NCBI GenBank assembly: GCA_025766275.1
Contig: JAFKAC010000041.1
Span: forward strand, 1-64,000
Source: Lactarius indigo
Lineage: Eukaryota > Basidiomycota > Agaricomycetes > Russulales > Russulaceae
Direction: 5' to 3'
DNA: 64,000 nt
Every line of letters begins with the position of its first letter. Position 1 is the stretch's first letter. A model generated the notes under the pieces. That model searched no databases, was not told the DNA's origin, and worked only from the letters and a program-made list of their open reading frames with translations. The position numbers were made by a program, and so were the translations under genes. Positions 42,401 through 53,074 of the stretch are shown one piece after another.

Positions 42401-44134
42401 GAAGCGCGTCAGCTGGCCCAGGACCTCATCAGAAGGGCACAAGATAGCTGGATCAAGCATAAAGACACTCCGCGCTATCAGATCGGTGATCACGTATGGC
42501 TAGAAGGAAAGCATCTACGCACCAATCAACCCACGGCAAAATTAGCGGCGCGGCGCCACGGACCATTTAAAGTGATTCAGGTGATGTCCCCTTACAACTA
42601 CCGCCTTGAACTTCCCACGCAGTGGAGCATCCACCCAGTGTTTCACATCGATCTTCTCACGCCATACAAAAGCACTATCTTCCACGGTGAGAACTTCCCA
42701 CGTCCACCACCGGATCTCGTAGAAGGAGAAGAAGAATACGAGGTCGAGGCCGTTCTGGACTCCCGGCATTTCGGCAGAAGAAGGAAGTTGCAATATCTGA
42801 TCAAATGGAAGGGGTACCCGGACTCGGAGAATCAGTGGGTCGATAAGGACGACGTGTTCGCCCCGGAAGCAATCAAGGAGTATCAAACGGGCCGGACAAC
42901 CGCGCGATGCCTTAAAAGCCAGCTTACGGACGATCAGGGAGAGTATTACTCCTACATTCGATCCTCTCATACCTCTATGCCCACCTCTCCTCTCAGACAT
43001 GTCACCACGGCGATCCTCCTCGACCAAGTCGCACAAGACGCCGCCAACCTCATCGAAGACGACGAAGAAACCGTGGTTCAACCGGTCCAGCTCACTCCGT
43101 ACACACCTGCAAACTTGCGAGCGGGGCATATCACCGCTCAAGAGTGGGCTGGCGTCCTACAGAGATTCCCCGACCCGACTCAACAGCCCGACGACGAGCA
43201 GCAGCATGCCGTCCCTCACATCTTCCGAGACGACAACGGCAATCGGGAACCCATCGCGGTCATTCCCCCAGGAGACGACCTCATCGGCACAAGGGGAATT
43301 CTCCCTGCCGACCGTCCCCTCGAAGACCCAACAGGAGTTAGAAGCAGCGGAGGATTGGCGGAGGACAGCGAAGGAGTGGGCCGACGAACAACTGCGCTTA
43401 GCGCAGAGGAGATTGAGCGAGTTGCGGCAGCGCAGGCAGCGCTCCCTCGCGACGAGGCTTACGCTGACGACGAGGATTACTACCCGGTCAGACACCCCCT
43501 CCTTCGAACGCACAGCCACCCTACTAATCCCCGAATCACCCCATGGCTCGTTCATACCGATGGAACCGCCATGTCTCGAGGACGTGTGCGACTGCCCGGC
43601 GTCGCACTTCACACCCCCATCACGCACGACGACGACCCCGCGCAGGTCCTTGCGCCTGAAGGGTTCAGGGCGAATCGACAGCCCCATTACATTCACTTCC
43701 CCATCACCGGACCCGATGGCATAGAGAGGAATGCCAGCCACGTGCAGATTGTCGGAGGTGCGAATCCTTTCATACTGGGGCTCATCCCCGGTTCCCCCCA
43801 TCTCTACGGCAAACCCCTCTACGCCCATCCGATGCTATCGGCTGGGGGACGCGCCTTCATCGCTCACGAGGATCTGGTCATCCTCGCCTCCGACAAGATC
43901 ACCGACCGCGCACTTAACCGCATTGGGGATGAGTCCCTTACTGCGGAGGTCACGCGTTATCGGGCGGCCGCGTACGAAGAAGAACGGCTCGCAGCCCGCA
44001 TACGTCAACTCCAGGCTATGAGGTTGTCGGCAAGAGACGACAAGAGGGACTGCATCTACCGACTGGAGAGGGCGAACGTGTTTGAGAGGATTAGCGACGA
44101 GCAGTCGACTTGGACCGCACGAGACTTTCGGTGA
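39380..44134 (+). CDS. pol: Element B Pol: PR, RT, RNase H, integrase, chromodomain, long C-terminal extension
   Basis: 1,584 codons, no stop, in the -1 frame relative to Gag and overlapping it by about 30 nt. Domains: aspartic protease with VDSGATDNF (about residue 51); RT with YMDD (about residue 406); RNase H (DASGFAVGAVL, about 558); integrase zinc region, DDE core (ALDFITK, SDRDPRF); chromodomain (YLIKWKGYPDSENQW, about 1140); then about 400 residues of extension ending in a coiled coil and ERI. One oddity: QDYW replaces the near-invariant QDYR in RT (TGG 40292-40294, residue 305). That Arg contacts the incoming nucleotide in retroviral RTs, so this otherwise intact copy may be RT-dead. 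Expressed as Gag-Pol by -1 shifting. Confidence 0.92.
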   Translation: MGKRGFSERLNPSVWVRALNCNSVIMTRFRSLRIPVSIRTNYRMADIRALVDSGATDNFIHPSFITKMGIGTQPLAQSRKIWNIDQTENKAGSISHFTDLDVYAKGYHRTMRFLVTDIGTEEIVLGYPWLATYEPTINWRDAVIHEEIMPVVISTQDSLHRHTIIAAALTDNQKEEIVDALEEEDDIYLRATTSTELAIQAQKKAPLVELPEVYQAFQKLFSEEASQRFPPARPWDHAIEFKPNAPSAIDCKIYPLTQEEEGKLKEFLDEKLKQGYLRPSISPYASSFFFVKKKDGKLRPVQDYWVINAHTIRNQYPLPLIQDLIYDLSNAHIYTKLDIRWGYNNIRIRDGDQEKAAFKTKFGLFEPTVMFFGLTNSPAMFQTMMNHIYRDTIAKHELRGTVIRVYMDDIGIATRVGHGSADHIAAVMDVLRVAQDHDLYFKLEKCLFHQPRMDYLGVILEKGVTRMDPVKVQGIKDWPTPTKVRDVRSFLGFCNFYRLFIRGFATHARPLNRLTRKDTEWRWTEEEDRAFKTLKRLVTEEPVLAHPNLHDQFELEVDASGFAVGAVLLQKKSDGRKHPIGYYSATLSEAERNYDIYDLELLAIVKALRHWRPLLAGSPHKIKIFSDHLNLQYWKTPQKISRRVAREVLELMEYDFEIHHIKGKHNGRADALSRRPDYDQGEDDNQGVVVLPPEVFVRAANVARTLEIHPMMQQPRRRQDPAIIKTWVDAHHLKKIEGEWYKDGRLVVTGPMAAYRAIIHDHHDLPVHGHPGISRTQRIVERHHWWPSIRKDVYEYVTGCADCQRNKVNTRPTRAPLHPITAITDAPPFHTVALDFITKLPISQSYDSILTVTDHDCSKASIFIPCNEEITAEDTAILYVNYVFRRFGLPRKIISDRDPRFTSKFTREVCRILGIQQNISTAYHPRTDGQSERTNQWLEQYLRFWANERQDNWAAYLPVAEFAHNNWPHEHTKQSPFMLLMGYNPTADWTDKLSPIPNVITRLTQLKEARQLAQDLIRRAQDSWIKHKDTPRYQIGDHVWLEGKHLRTNQPTAKLAARRHGPFKVIQVMSPYNYRLELPTQWSIHPVFHIDLLTPYKSTIFHGENFPRPPPDLVEGEEEYEVEAVLDSRHFGRRRKLQYLIKWKGYPDSENQWVDKDDVFAPEAIKEYQTGRTTARCLKSQLTDDQGEYYSYIRSSHTSMPTSPLRHVTTAILLDQVAQDAANLIEDDEETVVQPVQLTPYTPANLRAGHITAQEWAGVLQRFPDPTQQPDDEQQHAVPHIFRDDNGNREPIAVIPPGDDLIGTRGILPADRPLEDPTGVRSSGGLAEDSEGVGRRTTALSAEEIERVAAAQAALPRDEAYADDEDYYPVRHPLLRTHSHPTNPRITPWLVHTDGTAMSRGRVRLPGVALHTPITHDDDPAQVLAPEGFRANRQPHYIHFPITGPDGIERNASHVQIVGGANPFILGLIPGSPHLYGKPLYAHPMLSAGGRAFIAHEDLVILASDKITDRALNRIGDESLTAEVTRYRAAAYEEERLAARIRQLQAMRLSARDDKRDCIYRLERANVFERISDEQSTWTARDFR
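42999..43724 (+). CDS. Overlapping ORF in +1 frame of Pol tail (element B copy)
   Basis: 241 codons from ATG (G at -3) to TGA, wholly inside the Pol extension. The N-terminal 100 residues are Ser/Thr/Arg-rich. From about residue 112 there is a coiled coil with W-R-R-T-A-K-E-W-A-D-E-Q-L. A short CLEDVCDCP cysteine motif and KGSGRIDSPITF follow. The same W-x-x-T-A-x-x-W-x-x-E-Q-L pattern is kept in the diverged element C in this frame, where the Pol frame is poorly conserved, which supports real coding. It could be translated from an internal start or a +1 shift. Function unknown. Confidence 0.5.
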   Translation: MSPRRSSSTKSHKTPPTSSKTTKKPWFNRSSSLRTHLQTCERGISPLKSGLASYRDSPTRLNSPTTSSSMPSLTSSETTTAIGNPSRSFPQETTSSAQGEFSLPTVPSKTQQELEAAEDWRRTAKEWADEQLRLAQRRLSELRQRRQRSLATRLTLTTRITTRSDTPSFERTATLLIPESPHGSFIPMEPPCLEDVCDCPASHFTPPSRTTTTPRRSLRLKGSGRIDSPITFTSPSPDPMA

Positions 44135-44164
44135 GTCTGGAGTCTCACGCTGAAAAGGGGGTGA

Positions 44165-44620
44165 TGTTACGGTCGCGCGTATTGGACCCTTACTGTACCG
44201 GTTGTGGCTACGGCGGTAAGGTAGATTAGTCACGGACTCGGGATTTACGATAGGAGTTAGGCGATAAGGGATGACTCGATCCTAGTACAGGTAGTAGTAG
44301 TATTAGGATGGCGGTACTTACGCGATACGTTGGACGCTACCATACTGTGACTCATAGCAGCGCTTGAAAGCCTGCTCTTTCTGTATTTAAGATAGCTGCG
44401 GAAGACCAAGATACGCCATCTTGGTCTTCTTCAATCGTCACTTCTCTACTTCTCATCTTTGAAAGTCTCGCCCTTGTGTTGGGCTTGAGTGCCGCAGTTA
44501 TACTAGTGTCTTCGAACATCTAGAAGTTGCCTTCGTGCCATACGCCTCGCAGCGTGATCAGCTAAGTTACCAGATCGCCTTAACGAGCTCAGGTCGAGCT
44601 AACGTCGTGACGGCGTTACA
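44165..44620 (+). repeat. Element B 3' LTR
   Basis: Identical on reading to the 5' LTR. The purine tract GAAAAGGGGGTGA lies directly upstream (44152-44164). Followed by TSD AGGCA. Confidence 0.93.
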
Positions 44621-47600
44621 AGGCATGTGTGGCGAAACCTCGGATGAATAAGCGGTAAAAGTTGCAGAAACCTAGGAAAGAGTGTACGTCCCTGACTTTC
44701 GTTGGCATCGGCCAATCCTTGATACCCCGAACTTTTACCGGATCCATGCGAGTTACCCCCTTTTCAAGGATTACCCCCAGGTAATCCATCTGAGGTTGGT
44801 GGAAAAGGCATTTTTCGAGTTTAAAGTACAGGTCGTGTTCTTGGGCAACGTGAAGGATGTCCGTGACTGCTGCGATGTGGTCCACGGAGTCATGACCTTT
44901 GCGTGTTGCAATCCCAATGTCGTCCATGTACACTCGGATAACGGTGCCATGGAGTTCGTGTTTTGTGATTGTGTCCCGATAGATGTGGTTCATCATCATC
45001 TGAAAGGTTGCGGGCGAATTTGTAAGGCCGAAGAACATGACCATTGGTTCAAAGAGGCCAAATTTGGTTTTAAAGGCTGCCTTCTCCTGATCTCCATCTC
45101 AAATGCGGATGTTGTTATACCCCCAGTGGATGTCAAGCTTGGTGTAGATGTGTGCATTGCTGAGGTCATAGATGAGGTCTTGAATGAGGGGGAGAGGGTA
45201 TTGGTTGCGTATGGTATGGGAATTGATTACCCAGTAGTCCTGTACTGGGCGTAGTTTTCCATCCTTCTTTTTAATGAAGAAGAACGATGATGCGTATGGG
45301 GAGATAGAAGGGCGTAAGTACCCCTGCTTGAGTTTTTTGTCTAGAAACTCTTTGAGCTTGCCCTCCTCTTCCTGTGTTAGCGGGTATATCTTGCAGTCTA
45401 TTGCCGATGGAGTATTTGGTTTAAAATCAATGGCATGATCCCATGGCCTAGCAGGAGGGAAGCATTGAGATGCTTCTTCACTGAAGAGCTTCCGGAACGC
45501 TTGGTAAACCACTGGTAGTTCCACAGGTGGTTCTTCTCCTTTTGCTTGAATTGCCAGTTCGGTGGATGTAGTAGTGCGTAGATGTACGTCCTCTTCATTT
45601 AAGTTCGCAACTATTTCTTCCTTCTGATCGTTAGTGAGGGCGGCGGCAGTAATGGTACTCTGGTGGAGACTGTCCTGCGTACTAATCACTACCGGCATGA
45701 TTTCTTCATGTACCACCGCGTCGCGCCAGTTGATAGTTGGCTCATAGGTTGCCAACCACGGGTATCCTAACACGATCTCCTCAGTCCTGAGATCTGTTAC
45801 GAGGAATCGCATTGTTCTGTGATATCCTTTGGCATATACATCAAGATCGGTGAAGTGAGTGATGGACCCAGCTTTGTTTTCCATTTGATCAATATTCCAA
45901 ATTTTTCTTGGCTGAGCCAGTGGCCGTGTGCCAATGCCCATCTTCTTTATGAAACTTGGGTGTACAAAGTTGTTGGTGGCTCCTGAGTTCACCAGTGCTC
46001 TTATGTCAGCCATTCGGTAATTTGTGTGTATCGAGACTGGAATTTGAAGGGAACGAAAGCGTGTCATGATTACAGAATTACAATTTAAAGCCCTCACCCA
46101 GGCCGATGGGTTCAGGCGCTCCGAAAACCCTCTTTTCCCCATAAATCCTGCAATATCAGGTCTTTTACTTCGTCGGGTGCGTTTGCGACTCCGGTAAGCC
46201 ACTCTTTGGCCCATTCCTCGGCGGTTTTGCTAGTTGAAGCGGCCTGTATTTGAGTCGGCAGTGTTTCTTGTGTGTAATAATCGGTTTCCACTGCTTGGAC
46301 AGTGGAAGGTCTGGCGTTCTGCGGTTGCCATTGTCGTGGCTGTCTGGGATGGGGGCAGTTTCGTGAGGGATGACCGGGGGCATTGCAATTATAACACAAC
46401 ACCGTCCTTAGGTCTTGTCGTGACCCTCCTCTTCCTCGCCCTCTTGCTCCAGGCCCTCCTCTTGGTGGGAAGGGGGGTAAGCCTGTATAAGGCAGCTTAC
46501 CATAATCGATTTCTTCTGACCCTGCCAGTCTCACCTTCGTTCAGTCGGCGGAGGTGTCCATCGCCCAAGGGTTTGCGAGGTTTTGGGGAACAGTCCATCT
46601 GGCGTTGCCCGTTTTCTTCGGTTTGGTGTCCTTATACTCATCCACCTGAGCTCGGATGTGGATGTAGTTGCATTGTCGACAGAGTGTTGCCCGCTTCCAC
46701 TTGTCGAACGTTTCTGGCTCGTCCAGATTGTACATCTTTTCGTATAGTTTTTTGGGCAGCCCCTTGGTGAACAAGTCGATGGTTTGGGGATCGTTAAGGC
46801 GGTATCCTGCTTTTCTGGTGGCTTCTTCAAACTCATTGACGTATTTGTCGATATCTCTGTTGACCATCTTGAGCCCCTTCCTTAGAAGCGCTTGAGCTTG
46901 TTCATGTTCAAGGGTGTTAACGAACCTTTGGTTAAAACCCTCTGCTACTGCGTTCCACAGATCTCTTGTGTGTTGGTCTATTCCTCATTGTATCTGCCGG
47001 TTGAGCCATTTGAGGTACGAAAGTACCCATTCGCTGACTGATACCCCTTTAATGTAGGACAGAAACAGGAGACTTCGTCAGTAGTCGTTGCGCATGACGG
47101 AGGTGTTGAGATTCATCCCCCAGTACACGTGCCATTGTGTGAGGAACGAATCCACCTTAGTGTGGTCTCCATCGAAGATGGTGGGAGGTTCACCTGTTAG
47201 TTTCTCATGCCCGTGTCCTCCTCCTCCTCCACCTCCTGGCGGACCTCTGCTGCCATCTACGCCTGGGGGTCCTCCTTCTGGTGGGTTATTTGGAAGGTCT
47301 GGTGGATTTCCTCCTCCGCCTGGGCGTCAAGGGAAATCTCCCCCTGGCGGCCCTCCCCATCCTGGTGGGGGGTCGAGTGGCAGTCCTTTTCTTCGTCCGT
47401 CCCCTGACGGGGGTCTCCTTGATTGGGTCCGATAGCCCGAAAGATTGCCGCATCGTCTGCAGTCATACGATGCCCCGTTTCGGGATTAATGGGCATAAGG
47501 TGTTGCTGTGACTCTTGTCTGATTGCTTCGGCCGCTTCTCACACCGCTTGTTCTCTAACGCTCATGATTTCTTTGGCCGTCATGGTGGTTGTCGCCATTT

Positions 47601-47723
47601 CTGCTGCCGGCGATCATACGTGAATGACTTCTGGCTGTTCTGAGATGTGTAAGGACTCAGCTTGTTGGATGGTGTATTGCTCTATAGGTCCGATACTTGC
47701 AGGTTGATTTTCTTCACTTTGTT

Positions 47724-48233
47724 TGTTACGCTCCACCGGTGTTAGTCCGACTTGGACTCTTTAAGGGCGTAATCGACTTAGTGAAAATAGGTGAATGGGG
47801 ATCTCGTGTCAACCCAACGCAAGCTGAACAGGGGCACGCTGGCACACACTGCAGTTAAGATAATAGAGTGCTTATCCCTTGGCGGATAAGAGCGGAGGCA
47901 CACTTAGTCCGGAGGCTAAGGCAGACAAGAGACGAGTCAAGTAGTGGATTTTGAAGAAGACCAAGATGGGGACTCTTGGTCTTCCGAGTCAACTACTTAT
48001 ACAAATACGCGCGGGCTTTGAAGCACCGCTAGAATAGTACGTAACCAATAGCGTAACTAGCTCGAACCCTAGTACAGCTATCCTAGGAATGAGTCATATG
48101 CGAGTCACAATCACATGTGAACTATCATGCTGACTGATGTGAAGTAAGAGTCCATGACTAATATCAATGCCGGACCGTAGTCATAACTGGTCGTGAGTCT
48201 TATGTAGTGAGTCATTTAGTCCGTACCGTAACA
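47724..48233 (-). repeat. Element C 3' LTR
   Basis: 510 bp. The sense purine tract is read from TCACCCCCTTTTC at 48234 on the plus strand. Confidence 0.92.
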
Positions 48234-48265
48234 TCACCCCCTTTTCAGGAGTGAGGCCCACCTCA

Positions 48266-51200
48266 CTAATCTGCTTGCGATTCCTGCCTCATCCACTCCG
48301 CTTCGTCTTCCATGCGTGCTAAGATATTAGCGCGTTCCAGGCGATAGAGACTGTCCTTTTTGTCCGCAATCACCATCTCCCTCTCTATCTGCAGCTGCCG
48401 AATTCGTTTCTCCAATTGATCTTCGGCGAACGCGAATTGCCGGAACCGGCGCAGTTCTTGAATGAGGGTGACATCCCCAATGCGCGTTAACAATAGGTCA
48501 GTGGGGTGTCAGTCATGGAGCATGAAGTACTCCTTGTGTGGGATGAATGCGCGGTTGTTCTTCGGGAGATGAGGGGTGGCGTAGAGGGGTTTGCCGTAGA
48601 GGAAACCCAACCCCAGAGCTAATCCAAGTACGAAGGGGTCTCCTCCTCGGATAACCTGTACGTGAGAGGCTTGTATCGTCGGTCCGTTGGGGAGCTTGAT
48701 CAGGAACGGAATGTAATTGGGTCCTCTATTGACCCGGAACCCTTTGGGGACGACGGCCCTGGTTGCTGGGTCTCGTTCTCCCATTGTTGTATAACGAGCC
48801 GCTTGTGCCACGGCGACCCGTCCTCTGTGTAGAGGCCCCCCCGCTGCGTCGACGAGGTAGGGAGTGGCGGCTGGATCTTCAGCATAGAATTCATGGTTAA
48901 GGAATGCATGCCTGATGGGGTAATGGTCTCCAAGCTCGTCTTCATCCTCATCTTCGTCCAGTACTCCTTCCACTCCTTCATCATTCGGCGTTGGCAGGCG
49001 GCGATATGCAGTTGCTCCTGCTGCCACCGCGCCGCCGTCTCCTTCCACTCTTGTTCGTACTTCTTCATGGCGTCTGGTGGCTTCACCACGTGGGACAGCT
49101 GCTTGAAGCCAAAATAACTCGTCTTTGGTGAGGAAGACTTCAGGCTCACCGGTGTTGGGGTTTGTGAGGGTGTACATTGGTGGCAGAGGTGCTGGTTGAG
49201 TTGCTGCTGGATCGTCGTCGACAACTCCCTGTAGGGGCAGAGGGAATCGTTGCAATGTCTGGTGCAATTCTTCACCAGTGATAGGGCTGTCGTCCTCATG
49301 CTGCATGGTGGGACCTTCTGTGGTTGCAGCTCTAATGGCTGCGGTGTTGTTGGGGGAGTCGGGGTTGACAAGTGTGGCGGAGGAGTCATTGATGAGGGTA
49401 GAGAGGAGTGCGAGCTGGTCATTGCGTCAAGTAGAGGACATGGAGTGAGAGGATGATGGGGACTTATCACGACAGAGGGTCATCCTTATATGCGTTTCTC
49501 TGTCGGGGTTGGAATGTTTGAATTCCCGAATGGCTTCATCGGCAAATACGTCATCCTTATCTATCCATTGGTTATCAGAGTCTGGATACCCTTTCCATTT
49601 CACGAGGTATTGGAGTCGACGTCTTCTGCCGAATCGCCGAGAGTCTAGAATCTTCTCGACTTCGTATTCTTCTTCGTTATCGACCAAATCAGGTGGTGGG
49701 CACTGATAGTTTGGTCCATGCGTGGGTGTCTCGCGATAAGGTGTGAGAAGATCTATGTGGAAGACATTGTGGATGCTCCACTGCGTGGGAAGTTCAAGGC
49801 GATAATTGACAGGGGACATCACCTGGATGACCTTAAACAGTCCGTGTCGCTTAGCAGCTAGTTTTGCGGTTGGCTGGTGTGTACGTAGGTGGCGTCCTTC
49901 TAACCATACAAGATCTCCTTCCTTGAATTTGGGTGTATCTTTGTGTTTGACCCATGACTTCTGTGCCCAGAGCATGCATGAGAACGCGCGCTGTCATGCC
50001 TGCTTGAACTGGTCTAGCCTCAGGGACACTTGTGGGATAGGAGAGGGTCTATTGGTCCAATCAGCACGAGGATTGAACCCTGATAAGAGGAAGAAAGGGG
50101 ACTCTCACGTGGTTTCGTTAGGCCAATTGTTATGCGTGAATTCTGCCATAGGCAGATAACGAACCCAGTCGTCTTGTCGTTCATTTACCCAGAAGCGGAG
50201 ATATTGTTCCAGCCATTGGTTTGTTCGTTCCGATTGGCCGTCAGTTCTAGGATGATAAGCGGTTGAGATATTTTGGCTGATGCCAAGGATTTTGCATATC
50301 TCCCGCATGAACTTGGATGCGAAGCGGGGATCTTGATCACTGATGACATGCGAGGGGAGTCCAAATCATGGGAAAATGTGGGAGACGTACAGAGTGGCTG
50401 TTCCTTCTGCCGTTATTTCTTCGTTGCAGGGAATAAAAACAGCGGCTTTCATGCAGTCGTGATCTGTTACTGTTAAGATAGAGTCATAACCCCGGGAGAT
50501 AGGGAGTTTGGTGATGAAATCCACTGCAATGGTTTCAAATGGCAGGGCTTCTGGTTTGGGGTAAATGGGTTGTAGAGGTGCTCTGATGGGACGAAGGTTG
50601 ACTTTGTGCCGTTGGCATTCCGCACATCCTTTGACATAGTCCTGAACGTCGTTCTTCATTTGTGGCCACCAGTAATGTCATTCGGTAAGTTGAAGAGTGC
50701 GTTTGATTCCAGGGTGACCGTAGACAGGAGAGTCATGGTGAGCGGCAATGATGGTGCGCTTGTCGTGGATGCCACCGGTGACCACCCGACGTCCGTCTTT
50801 ATACCATGTCCCTTCTATGTCTTTTAGTTTGTGAGCATCAACCCAAGGTTTCAACTTAGCTGTATCTTGTTCGTAAATTGGGTGTTCCGGGGTCATTTCC
50901 ACTGGTAGGATTTCAGGTCTCCAGTGTGGATGTCGTGGTTCTTCCATTGTAGTGGCGCGTGCAAAGACGCTTTCCGGCAATACTGTCACCCCTTCGTTAT
51001 CATTTTCTCCTTGATCGTAATCTGGCCTTCGTGATAGTGCGTCCGCACGTCCGTTGGAGGTGCCCTTGATGTGGTGAATCTCAAAATCGTATTTGGAGAG
51101 CTCAAGTACTTCCCTAGCCACACGCCTGCTAATCTTTTGTGGCGATTTCCAATATTGGAGGTTGAGGTGGTCGGAGAATACTTTGATCTTATGGGGTGAT

Positions 51201-53074
51201 CCTGCTAGGAGGGGTCTCCAATGGCGAAAGGCTTTGACGATTGCTAGGAGTTCAAGATCATAAATGTCGTAATTTCTCTCGGCTTCATTGAGGGTGGATG
51301 AGTAGTAGCCGATAGGGTGTCGTTTACCGTCTGCCTTTCGTTGAAGGAGGACTGCACCCGTGGCAAAACCGGACGTGTCAACTTCTAATTCGAATTGTTG
51401 TGTGAGATCTGGATGCGCTAAGGTGGGTTCGCTAGTGACAAGGGTTTTAAGGTCTTGGAATGCCTTTTCTTCCTCGTTTCCCCAATGCCATTCGGTGTCC
51501 TTGCGCGTGAGTTTGTTAAGTGGTCGTGCTTTGGTTGCGAATCCTCGTATAAAGGGGCGGTAAAAATTGCAAAATCCAAGGAAAGAGCGGATGTCCTTAA
51601 CTTTGGTTGGCGTTGGCCAGTCTTTAATGCCCAAAATTTTGACGGGGTCCATGCGTGTCACCCCCTTTTCAAGGATTACCCCCAGGTAATCCATACGTGG
51701 GGAGTGGAAAAGGCATTTTTCGAGCTTGTAATAGAGATTGTGCTCCGCAGATATGCGGAGAACATCTTTGACTGCTTCGATGTGGTCTGGTAAAGAGTGG
51801 TTAAGTCCCGTAGCGATGCCGATGTCGTCCATGTAAACCCAAATAACCGTTCCACGTTTCTCATGTTTTGCAATGATGTCCCTGAAAATGAAGTTCATCA
51901 TGGTCTGGAACGTGGCTGGGGAGTTGGTTAAGCCGAAGAACATCACCGTAGGTTCAAATAAGCCATAGCGTGTTTTAAACGCGGCCTTCTCTTCATCCCC
52001 TTCTTTGATACGTACATTGTTGTATCCCCATCTAACGTCAAGCTTAGTGTAGATGTGAGCGTTACTAAGATCGGTGATGAGGTCGGAGATGAGAGGGAGC
52101 GGGTATTGATTGCGGATGGTGACTGCATTGATCTTTCGGTAATCTTGTACTGGTCTTAGCTTTCCGTCCTTTTTCTTGATGAAGAAGAAGGACGAAGCAT
52201 AGGGGGATTTAGAGGGTTGTATATACCCTTTCTTCAGCTGTTCGTCAATCCATTCACGTAGTTTCTTATCCTCTTCTTGAGTCATCGGGTATATCTTGCA
52301 ATTGATTGCGTCAGCAGTTCCCGGTTTGAATTCGATAGCGTGATCCCAGGGCCTGCTGGGTGGAAACCTGTCTGATGCTTCTTCGCTGAAGAGACATTCA
52401 AACTCGCGATATTCAGGGGGTAACTCAGCTTTAGTGACGTATTGTTGGGCGGCAATAGCAAGGTCGGTAGCGGTGGCTCGAATGCGACATCCTTCTTCAA
52501 ATTGCTGCCGTTGGTCATCTGTGACAACACAGGAGTGTACTACTTTGTAATCGTCGTCTTGGACGGTGGTTGTTGCAACAATTGGCGTTGTCTTGATGTA
52601 GGGATTAGTTGAGCAGATAATGATAGGGAGCATATCTTCATGTATGGCGGCTTGCGACCATTTGATATGTGGGTCATAGATAGCGAGCCAGGGATAGCCT
52701 AGTACGATATCTTCATTGCCAATGTCTGTGATGAGGAAACGAATTTCCTTGTGAATGCCTTTAGTTTGGACATCAACATCAGTGTAGTGAGTGATACGCC
52801 CCGATTTATTCTCCATGTTGTCAATATTCCATATTTTCTTTGGGACTTCGAGTTGTTTGGTCCCCAACCCCATCCTTTTCGCGAAGGAGGGTTTCATGAA
52901 GCAATGGGTTGCTCCTGAGTCGACTAGTGCTCGTATGTCGGCCATTGTGTAACTGGTGCGAATCGATACTGGAACTCTCATAGAACGATAGCGAGTCATG
53001 ATTACACTGTTACAATTAACTGCCCTCACCCAGGCCGATGGGTTCAGGCATCCTGAAAACCCTCCTTCTTCCAC
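48266..53074 (-). pseudogene. pol: Element C Pol with nonsense codons
   Basis: The longest piece (53074-50678, 798 codons) covers protease with VDSGATHCF, RT with DYRKINA and YMDD, RNase H and the start of integrase, ending at TGA 50680-50678 where relatives have Arg (E-R-H-Y-W-W). Further TGA-for-Arg changes lie at 50368-50366 (FP-stop-FGLP, shared with D), 50108-50106 and 49996-49994. The chromodomain is near 49640-49530. The long extension, weakly similar to that of B (GPNYIPFLI, ASHVQVIRGGDPFVLGL), runs to a stop at 48266. Slip heptamer GGGTTTT is at 53062-53056. Confidence 0.87.
48700..49470 (-). CDS. Overlapping ORF in +1 frame of Pol tail (element C, diverged)
   Basis: 256 codons from ATG (a second ATG follows at codon 16). 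It is in the same +1 relation to Pol as the B, B' and F copies. It is Pro/Ser/Thr-rich, then carries W-K-E-T-A-A-R-W-Q-Q-E-Q-L-H-I-A, closely matching the B coiled coil in spacing and residues, and it ends near KGSGSIEDPITF. The Pol frame over the coil is not clearly conserved. It remains open despite at least four stops elsewhere in this copy. Confidence 0.45.
   Translation of the reverse strand: MISPHHPLTPCPLLDAMTSSHSSLPSSMTPPPHLSTPTPPTTPQPLELQPQKVPPCSMRTTALSLVKNCTRHCNDSLCPYRELSTTIQQQLNQHLCHQCTPSQTPTPVSLKSSSPKTSYFGFKQLSHVVKPPDAMKKYEQEWKETAARWQQEQLHIAACQRRMMKEWKEYWTKMRMKTSLETITPSGMHSLTMNSMLKIQPPLPTSSTQRGGLYTEDGSPWHKRLVIQQWENETQQPGPSSPKGSGSIEDPITFRS

Larger units (their letters stand above)
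36943..44620 (+). mobile_element. Element B: near-intact Ty3/Gypsy chromovirus (7,678 bp, TSD AGGCA)
   Basis: LTRs 36943-37398 and 44165-44620, 456 bp each and identical on reading, flanked by AGGCA at 36938-36942 and 44621-44625: a young insertion. It lies in the RT of B'. Contents: self-priming primer site, AUG-free pre-Gag, Gag with one TGA, an uninterrupted 1,584-codon Pol frame, an overlapping ORF and a purine tract. Confidence 0.95.
33103..46140 (-). pseudogene. pol: Element B' Pol, interrupted by element B and a K LTR, many TGA codons
   Basis: Pol runs 46140 to 44626, is cut by element B after the RT motif GFATHA, and resumes at 36937 with TGA in place of Arg. It contains protease with NSGAT, RT with YMDD, RNase H, integrase, chromodomain and the long C-terminal extension; the K LTR splits the extension at 33493-34076. 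TGA replaces Arg at 36938-36936, 36440-36438, 36311-36309, 36132-36130, 35744-35742 and 33193-33191 by comparison with element B. As in B, QDYR of RT is QDYW. Slip heptamer GGGTTTT is at 46130-46124. Confidence 0.85.
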
